DNA of 64,000 nt from Phoronis australis (taxonomy: Eukaryota > Phoronida > Phoronidae): positions 460,971 to 524,970 of the forward strand of contig NMRA01000266.1 in the NCBI GenBank assembly GCA_002633005.1. Reading direction: 5' to 3'. This document shows, piece after piece, positions 24,601 to 33,600 of the stretch; within the stretch, counting starts at the first letter, position 1; every line of letters begins with the position of its first letter. The translations under genes were made by a program, and so were the position numbers. The notes beneath the pieces were generated by a model, which had not been told where the DNA came from, did no database searches, and worked only from the letters and a program-made list of their open reading frames with translations.

Positions 24601-27600
24601 CCACTCTTGTTATACAATCCAGGTTCAGGGCCAAATGCATGGCTTGTGCTGCCCGCAATCAGTATTCGCTGCTAAAACGGGCTGCTATCGTATTGCAGTC
24701 CTCAGTGCGTGGGTGGTGGTGTAGAGCTCGACTTCAGCGAGAGAGACATGCTGCTGTGAGAATACAGTCTGCCTACAGAAGATACCGAGCCTTGGCGGAG
24801 TATCAGGAAATGAGACAAGCTGCCATTGTCATTCAGAGTAGGTTCCGTGCCTGGCAGTTGTCAAAACTTCAGTGGTTAGAGTACAATATTCAGAGAGGTG
24901 CGTCCATAACCATTCAGGCTGCATGGAGGAAACACGTATGTCAGCAGCGTTTTGCGAAGATACGAAAGGCAGCTATTTGCATCCAAAGTCACGTAAGATC
25001 GATGCTGGCACGTAAAGATTACCAACTGATGAGGAATGCCACCATAATTATTCAAAGACGACTGCGAGCCACCCTTCTGGCCAAAGAGCAGAGTCACCAT
25101 TATCAGATTGTGTTGGGCGCCATCGTCACCATTCAGGCTTGGGTCAGAGGTCACGCAGCACGCGGGGAGCTCCAGAAGTGGAGGCGAGCAGCCATCGTCC
25201 TTCAGGCTCAAGCTAGGAAACTGATTGCTGTTGGCAGGTACAACGCTCTGAAAAACGCAACGTCGGTTATTCAGGCTTACTATAGAAATAAAATGATTGC
25301 CAAATATGAGAGGAGCCGATATCTGCAGTTGAAGAATGCCGCTATTCAAATTCAGGCTGCGTATCGAAGAAAGACACAGCGAGAAGCATTTTTGCGGGCT
25401 AAGCATGCTGCAACAGTACTTCAGTCTGCTTACAGGGGGTATGCGGTGAGGTTAAACTTGGCCAGAAGAGCATCTGCTGCCAGGATCATACAGACAAGAT
25501 GGAGGTCGACTCAGATGATGAGGCAAGTCCAGCTGAACTATCTTGTACATAAAGGAGCAGCCATTGTCATACAGTCTGTCTATAGGGGTTACATCGCCAA
25601 GAAGTCATACCAAGAAACTAGGACCGCTGTTATCCGACTTCAGGCACTGGTTCGTGGTCGCGTCACTCGGAGATGTTACGAAAATGTCCGTACAGCGGCG
25701 CAAGTCATCCAACAGAGATGGAGGGCAACTCTTTTGAAGAGGTCACTACTAAGAGATTTCCAGGACAAGAAACGAGCCGTGTTAATTATTCAGAGCTATG
25801 TGCGTGGGTTCATGGCCCGTCGCTCGTATGGCAGGACACTTAAAGCTGTCACTCTGATTCAGTCGCACATCAGGAGGCTGGTAGCTCGGCAGCGATATTC
25901 TCTTGTTCGACAAGCTGTTGCAACTATTCAGACAAGATGGCGGGCAACGTTGGCCATGAGGGGGCAGCAGTTAGAGTATCTCATCTGCAAGGGCGCAGCC
26001 ATCGTTATACAAGCGCGATTCAAAGCGTACATGGCCCAGAGGGCGTATCAGAAGACGCGTATAGCCATCATCTGCCTTCAAGCGCATGCTAGAAGAAGGA
26101 TGGCTCAGAGAGAGTTCAAGAGATTAAAAATGGCTGCTTCAGTCATTCAGAATAGATGGAGGATGACCCTGTTACAAAGATCTACGCAGAAAGAATTTGC
26201 CGAGAAGAAACGGGCAGCAGTTACTATACAATCTGCTTTCCGTGGTTATTGCGTCAGAAAGCAATATAGGAAAGATCGCATCGCTCTTGTTCGACTTCAA
26301 GCTATGGCACGTGGGGCCATTGCTCGTCGCCAGTATCTACGATTTCAGAAGGCTGTTGCCGTCCTGCAGACAAGATGGCGGTCTACAATATCAGCCAGGC
26401 AGACTCGTCTAGAATTCCTCATTAGCAAGGGGGCTGCCATCATGATTCAGTCATGTTTCAAGGGGTACCTGGCAAGGCGGCACTACCATCTTCAACGTAG
26501 GGCCATTGTTGATATTCAGGCTAGAGTTAGGGGGAAGATGGCTAGAGACTCGTACACGACAAAACGTAATGCTGTCTTCTTACTTCAGAAACGTTGGCGT
26601 GAAACACTTCTGCAGAGATCAGTTCGATTAGAGTATCTGGCTCAGAAGAGTGCCGCTGTATGTGTTCAGAGTACATGGCGTGGCTATGTAGAACGGCGTG
26701 CCTACCTGCAGTCACGTGATCACATCATAATGCTGCAGTCTCGAGTCAGAGGAGCAAAGGTACGACGGGGATATCTCTCACTGTGTTCATATGTGCGTCT
26801 CATTCAGCTCCGTTGGCGTGCGACTCTCCTGCAACGGAAAGTACAAAGAGAGTACCAAGTCGCCTTGGGGGCAGCTATTACCATCCAGGCCTACATCCGA
26901 GGCTACCTGGCACGGTGCCAGTTGAAGAGATATCACGCAGCTACAGCCATTCAGTCATACTACCGCATGTATGTGTGTAGACAACAATTTCTACTCTCCA
27001 AAATGGCCATTACAAAACTCCAAGCTCACGTCCGAGGTAATTGTCAACGACAGGTGTTTATGAAGCAGAAGGCAGCTGTGACCACTCTTCAGTCGTATAT
27101 ACGAGCTGCCATCATTGGACGCAAGACCCGTCGCAGGTTTCTAATAGCCGTCGGTGCAGCCATTACTGTACAGGCCTGGTACAGAGGTCACGTGGCTAGG
27201 AAGTTAGCAATGAACATGAAAGCTGCTCGCACGATCCAGGCAGCTTATCGCGGATACAGGGAGCGTTTGAGGTGAGGCCATGAATTTGTAACAGTAGTTA
27301 ACACGGGCTTGATAATTGATAATAATTCATTGGTTTTATACTTTTTTCACTTATATAGTTGCTCTTGCTCCTATTTCTGAGCCCCATTCCACAGTTTTGT
27401 GTACACAAACCCACAAACATGGTTCATACCACCTGCTCATTTATAACGTTCCTCTCCACAACAGTGTAAGCCAGTTAACGACAGAGTGGTAAAAAGTCAA
27501 AAATTGAACTCCACTGGCTTGCTGTTTCTAGAAAATATCAACTTCCCACTAAAATCTTTAATTGTGTAGATTTCTGCCTTATTAAACCTAGTTGTGTTGT

Positions 27601-30600
27601 TGAAGGTCTTTCATGACTTCAAACAATCTTACCCAAAATTTCCTATACCTTGTTAGAGTGAAAACTTTTTACTTCTGGTGCTACGTGGCGTTGCTCCTCA
27701 TTTTTCAGGTTTCAGAAGACGAAAGCTTGTATTGTGCGGCTTCAAGCAAATGTCCGTCGTACGCTAGCTCAGAAACAGTGCGACATCCTGCGTACACAGG
27801 CGGCTGCTGCACGAGTAATACAGAAGTGTTACAGGAACCACGTGGAACGGAAGGCAGAAGAGGTAGGACTTGGTTGACCCCGTCAAGTTCCATTTTGTAG
27901 AGTTGGTCAAATATACTAAACGCCATCTACAAAGGCGTCTGCTTCTCCTCTGAGCTCAGTCTTACTAACGAATGTATGTAAGGAGGGAATGAGGACGTGG
28001 ATATAATGCAAAAACGATTTCTGGAGCTGTACTTGAATTCTTTAACACCATCTCACTTCACCCTGTTGTTGGTTGAACGTAATTGAATGTTATCCTTGTG
28101 AGCATACGATGACTGTGTGAAATCCAGCTTGTTGGGCATGGTGTGAACCAATAACAACCCTCACAACATGTCCTTCTCTAACCTAGAAATTGTATGTAAC
28201 CTGAGTGAGTTTCAATTTGAGATTACCATAACAGCAATACGCTCACTCTCGCCGTTATAATTTACTGGCCATGTGCTAACCCAAATGTTTCTAAGCACAC
28301 AGTAAGGACTGGTTGTATGAAGACTAGTGGCATGAATAACGTGACTGTGCTCATATTGTGTTCAAAAATAATACGACTGGTCTCATGAATGCTGCACCTG
28401 CAATTTCTTTTAAATGATTGCTTGTGGCGGGACAATAAGTCTGTACATTGATAAGAGCTGTTAGTGTTACCTCATATTTTGATTTCGCACTTAGGGCCTG
28501 GATTTTTGACTTCCTTGTTCCGTCGTTGTTCAGTTGTACCCTGCAAATGGTGTGTATCAACTAACTTGTGAAACCATCTTTATTAACTACCAGTCAAAAT
28601 GGAGGGTGTGTCGCACCACATGACTGTACCCCTGTTGTTCTTCAGGAGAGGCGCAGAGTGAGAGGCGCACAACTTGCTCGCATCACCCAGGTGGCGAAGA
28701 ATCACTTGAACGTCGTCCGAATCCAGCGGGCGTTCAGAAATTATTGCGCCATGAAGCTGGCAAGGGAGCGTCTGCAGACAATTGTCAAATTGCAGGTAAG
28801 CTAGTGTTTAAACTCTAGGCTCTTAATCTCTTGAATTTAGTGCCGAACATCGGCCACATTACCCTTGGAAAAATATTGAAAAGCCACATGAAATGTACCC
28901 TAATGAGGCCCAGAAATTACCAAGTGATTGGAAAAATCCCCTGGAGGTTCAAATCACTTGTAACTCACACAGGTAACACAAAGTGTTAGCTATGGTTAAT
29001 TGAGGCAGAGTTATGAGATCTTGCAACAGGGGTAGGGATGCTATTGGTGGTGATTGGAGGAGGAATTTTTCCTTCACCCCAAAGTTCCCCTCTCAAAAGG
29101 CACAGGCACCTTTCCCTTCAGGTGATCGAGGGCACAGAAACTGATCACAACTAGCAACACACCATTAAGAGTTGTTGACATGATTTAATACATTTTGAAA
29201 ATATTTTCATCATTGCTTACAAAGCAAGATGATGTCTGACATCTGCTTTGCATTAATTTTTGATGTTACTGTGTTTTACTTTCACATAACTGAAACAATT
29301 AGAAGATTGCTAACATTTATTCCAATCCAAAGTTATCATTTTCTTTTATCTAATTTATGAATTAACAATGCTTGAACACTCTTTGTTACACAGCAACTAG
29401 TTTCTGCTACTTTTCACCCTTTGTCATCCCTTGTGCAAATTCTTTCATTGGCATTTTGTAGAGATGGGTACGCGCTAGACTCGAGCGTCGACGCTACTTG
29501 CGACTACGCCAGGCGGCCTTGACGCTTCAGTCGGCAGCACGCCGCATGCTGGTGCGACGGACTTCTGCGGCCATTGTTATTCAGAAACATGCGCGTGTCC
29601 TCTTGGCCAAACAACGTTTGACGCGCTGGAAATGGGCCATCGTTACCATACAGGTGAGTTATTCTGTGTGTAAACTGCAGTGTCTGTCTATTTTTGATAC
29701 CTATCCTCCATACATATAATGCAGATGTCATAGATAGTAGTTCTTCGTAGTCTTTTATTTCTTTTTTGGTGTTTAACTCAAGTAATCAGGACCAAGTCAA
29801 ACTGTCAGTGACACTTTCAACAGGGCTTAGATTTTTCACCTTTTGAGAGGATTTCCTGTTTTGGTTTCAATTTCCGCTTATTTGTTTTCCAGTTTCCTCT
29901 TTTTTTCTTTTTATCATTACTTTGAATTTATTCATGCAAAAAGGCAGTTTAAATTTTACATCACAAAACTATTTGTATCACACGAGCCTATNCTGTGCTG
30001 TGGAACGGAAATTTTCCTCTTTTTTATTTTCGGTCATTCCAAGCCCTGAGTCTGTCAAGGTGTAATAAGGTTTTGTATAATCTCTGGATTAATTCCATAC
30101 TTGTCTCAAATTCTTTTGGGACCTCCAAATTCTATAGGTGGTGCTAGTGTAGCCAGAGTTCACAAATGATGCCTGCTCCCTGGAAATCATGAGGCTATAT
30201 TATTCTGTGAATGTCCATGTGCTAATCAACTATTTCATGATTTTGCTGTCAATGCTATTACGCCACTATTTGTTTTTGTTAACACCAGTGAGATAATACA
30301 TTATCAGGTCGCCAATTGTGGCAACCTGCACACTTTTATAACCTATTTAACAGTGTTGAGGTTGCCTGGAAGCACACATTTCATAATTTTGGCCACTGAT
30401 TTTGATACGGTGGTTAACGTGAAACAAAAATTTAACTTATTGTGTTTCAGTCTCACTGGCGAGGCGTGACGCTCCGTCGGTCTATAAAGAGTAAAAAAGT
30501 CATTCAAGCACGCAAGCGTGTACAAGCAGCCACCAGGGAGGCGACGGAAGACAAGAAGCTGTGCAACCGAACGACGTCTGCGCTTGACTACCTACTGTGT

Positions 30601-33600
30601 TACAAACACCTGTCGTACATTCTGGAGGCCCTCGTCAATCTTGGTGAGTGGTGTATGCGCTGGGCACTGCAAAGCTTGCCAAAGAGGGTTATGTGTAGAT
30701 TCTGTTGTATGCCCCTAACCTGCAAGTACGTATTGCGTAAAAAAACGTCAAAGTTACAACCAAAATCGGATATTTGAGGTTGTTATTGGCTGGGATAGGC
30801 TTCTTGAAGTTATTAGCTTTTATAAATTTTTTGTGTATCTGTAATATCTGTTGCGTTTTTATGATTTATTACTAATCTCCCAGAGAATTTGAGTGGGACC
30901 CTGAGGGGTGTAAGTTGACTTCTATGCTGAGGCTAATCTCAAAAAATCAAGAATAGAGAATGGGTCAGGGCTGTTCCAGTAAAATCTGTATGGGAGGGGG
31001 GAAGGCACCTTTTTTTCGCACCCACCACCCATATTTTTCATTTATTTCTTCAGCCTACCACCGGTAATTTTTTATAAGTTTGAAATGCAACCACTCGTGA
31101 TTTTTTTTTGTTCTTGTGGTTGACTACACAGGCGCTTGAGTTTATCTGTTCCTCCATCACCACTAACATCATTCATTACTAAGAAAACACATGTTTCTTA
31201 TATATGGTTATTAGCCATACAGAAATTCAAGCACCTGGGGTTAAAGGGTGTTATGGGCATGCCGATGAGGAGATCGGAGGGATTGAAAAAGTCTGAGCTT
31301 TTTGCAAGTTGCATTTTTGTTTAAGTTTTTGATTCTGTGCGGATTGTTTATAAAATTTACTAAAATTACCCACCATCAAACATTTATGGCCCAATGAAAC
31401 AAAAACGACCTGTAAATTTTTATTTTTTTGAAGTACGACCACCAGCCATTTTGAATTTAAATCAAACGCAACCACCCATAAATTTTTGTTTCAGTTGCCT
31501 TCCCCCCCACACAGATTTTGCTGGAACAGCCCTAAAACTAGAGACAGCAAAGCTCCAAATGCCTAATGAAGCAGATTGTCAGAATTGAGTGAATTGATGT
31601 TCTTTTCTTGTTACAGCTACTACGACTTGTCAGGGTCCTCAATACCTCAATTTCGGGGCAGAGCATCGGCACCATTCCCGTGTCTGAAAAATCACGCAAA
31701 ATTCTCCTCAGTCATGATGCCCAAAAATTTCTCTCGATTGATTGAAAAATTTCTCTTTAGTTTTGGATCACTTGTAGCTTACAGAGGTGGCAATTCAAAA
31801 GAACACAAAAACTTGGATACATGAGGCACAGCCTATGAGGGCTCATGACTGGGGTGGGATGCTATTGATGGTTATTGGGGGGGTAGAATTTTTGGCTCTC
31901 CCCCAAAAATTCCCCTATCAGAAGGCACAGGCACCTTTTCTTTAAGGCGATCGAGGACCCTGCTTGTACACTGTTACTATTCACTCAGATACAGTAAATG
32001 TTAACTTTGTCTTGTTTACCTTCACGGTCTCATTTCTGTATCCATGGTTTAGAATTGTTGCCTTCAGTAAGCTCACTCTCCTGTCAAGTCAATTTGCATA
32101 TTGTGTGGTTTTTTCTCCCCAGATGTCGCCACACGCCTGTCGGCGCGATGCTGCGAGCGTATGGTAGAGGGCAATGCTGTGCGCGTCATCTTCACGTTGA
32201 TCCGCAGCTGTAACCGAAGTCTTCCACATATGGAGATAATAAAGTACTCCGTCAATGTTCTCCTGAACCTAGCCAAGGTATACTGCTCTGTTTTGATCAG
32301 GTTTCATCCAACAACTGCCCGTCTATGAATCCAGCTGTCTATTTGCCATGTGCATGTTTTAACTGAACATTTTTCTTGGTGCTTGTTATCCATTCTTAGT
32401 ATTTTTATTTCATTATTGTACTTTAAATCAAGTTAAAAACTTGTCAGCATGCACAAAAAAACGGAGAGCTCAATCTTTGCGCACTAGCTGTTGGATTTTT
32501 CTAACATTTCGTATGGAGGTGTTTGCCACTAAATTCTCATATAGTCGTAGGTTCACAGACACGCCAACATAGTATTTGTCAACAACGTGAATTGTTCTGC
32601 ATGAATTGTTGTAGTATGAGAAGACTGTGTCTGCCGTGTACGAGTGCCCAAACTCCATCGACACCCTGTTGGAGTTGATGCAAATCTATCGAGAGAAAGG
32701 CGTTGACATCTTCTGCAAAACTAGCCTACTGGTGGCGCTTCTGTCTAATGACACCGAGCGACGTGCTGTGAGTTTCAAATTACCTTGAAATGTGTGCCAT
32801 TCATTAAGGTGAAATAAATTTCTAATTATCACAGCTGAGTGATGACAAAATGTACATTAAGTTCAAGTTCATTTTCATGCATAATGCCTACAGTTTCGGA
32901 AAATCATGGGTGCAGGTTATTTATTTAAAAGAGGGCCGACTATACCAAACACTGAGAAAGGGTTTAGAAACCGTATGGTGTCTTGAATTTCATGTAACTC
33001 TACCTCTCATCTTGAATATGAAATAAGACTGATTGATGACCTCAAAAAGTGTGAGGTCGATCTCTGAAAGTTTTGTGAGTGCGCAGACGGCATGGCATGT
33101 TATTCTCCACTTATTTTGAGGACAGTTATTGCACTTTTGGAATTTTAGTTTGTCTAAGTTCAGAAAAAGAGGATGTCTGGAACTCTACGCTATTATTTGC
33201 ATATTCAATGTCATCAAATGAACAGTTGCTCCCTGAAGTTTTTTTCTGAAATCTGCACCAAATTTCAGTCAGTCAGTCATTTCTCTTCAAGTGTTCCAGT
33301 GGTCTTAGAACAAAGAGCATTGAGGTATAAGTCCAGTGATAGTTATACACCAATCATCAGTACTTTTTCTTGGCATCAGCTGGGATTGAACTAGGGACCT
33401 TTAGATAGTCAGACGAGTAATCCAACCTCTACACCACCGAGTCGTCCATTAATTTTTGAAACCAATTTATATCACTTCTACCTTCCTTAGAAGTTTTAGC
33501 CAGGAGTAACTTGGCTGATAGTTGGCTTACGTTCAGTAGACGCTAGGACCTAGCTAAAACCTAGTCAAAGTCACGTGCTGTCATTTAAAATGCGCAGCAA

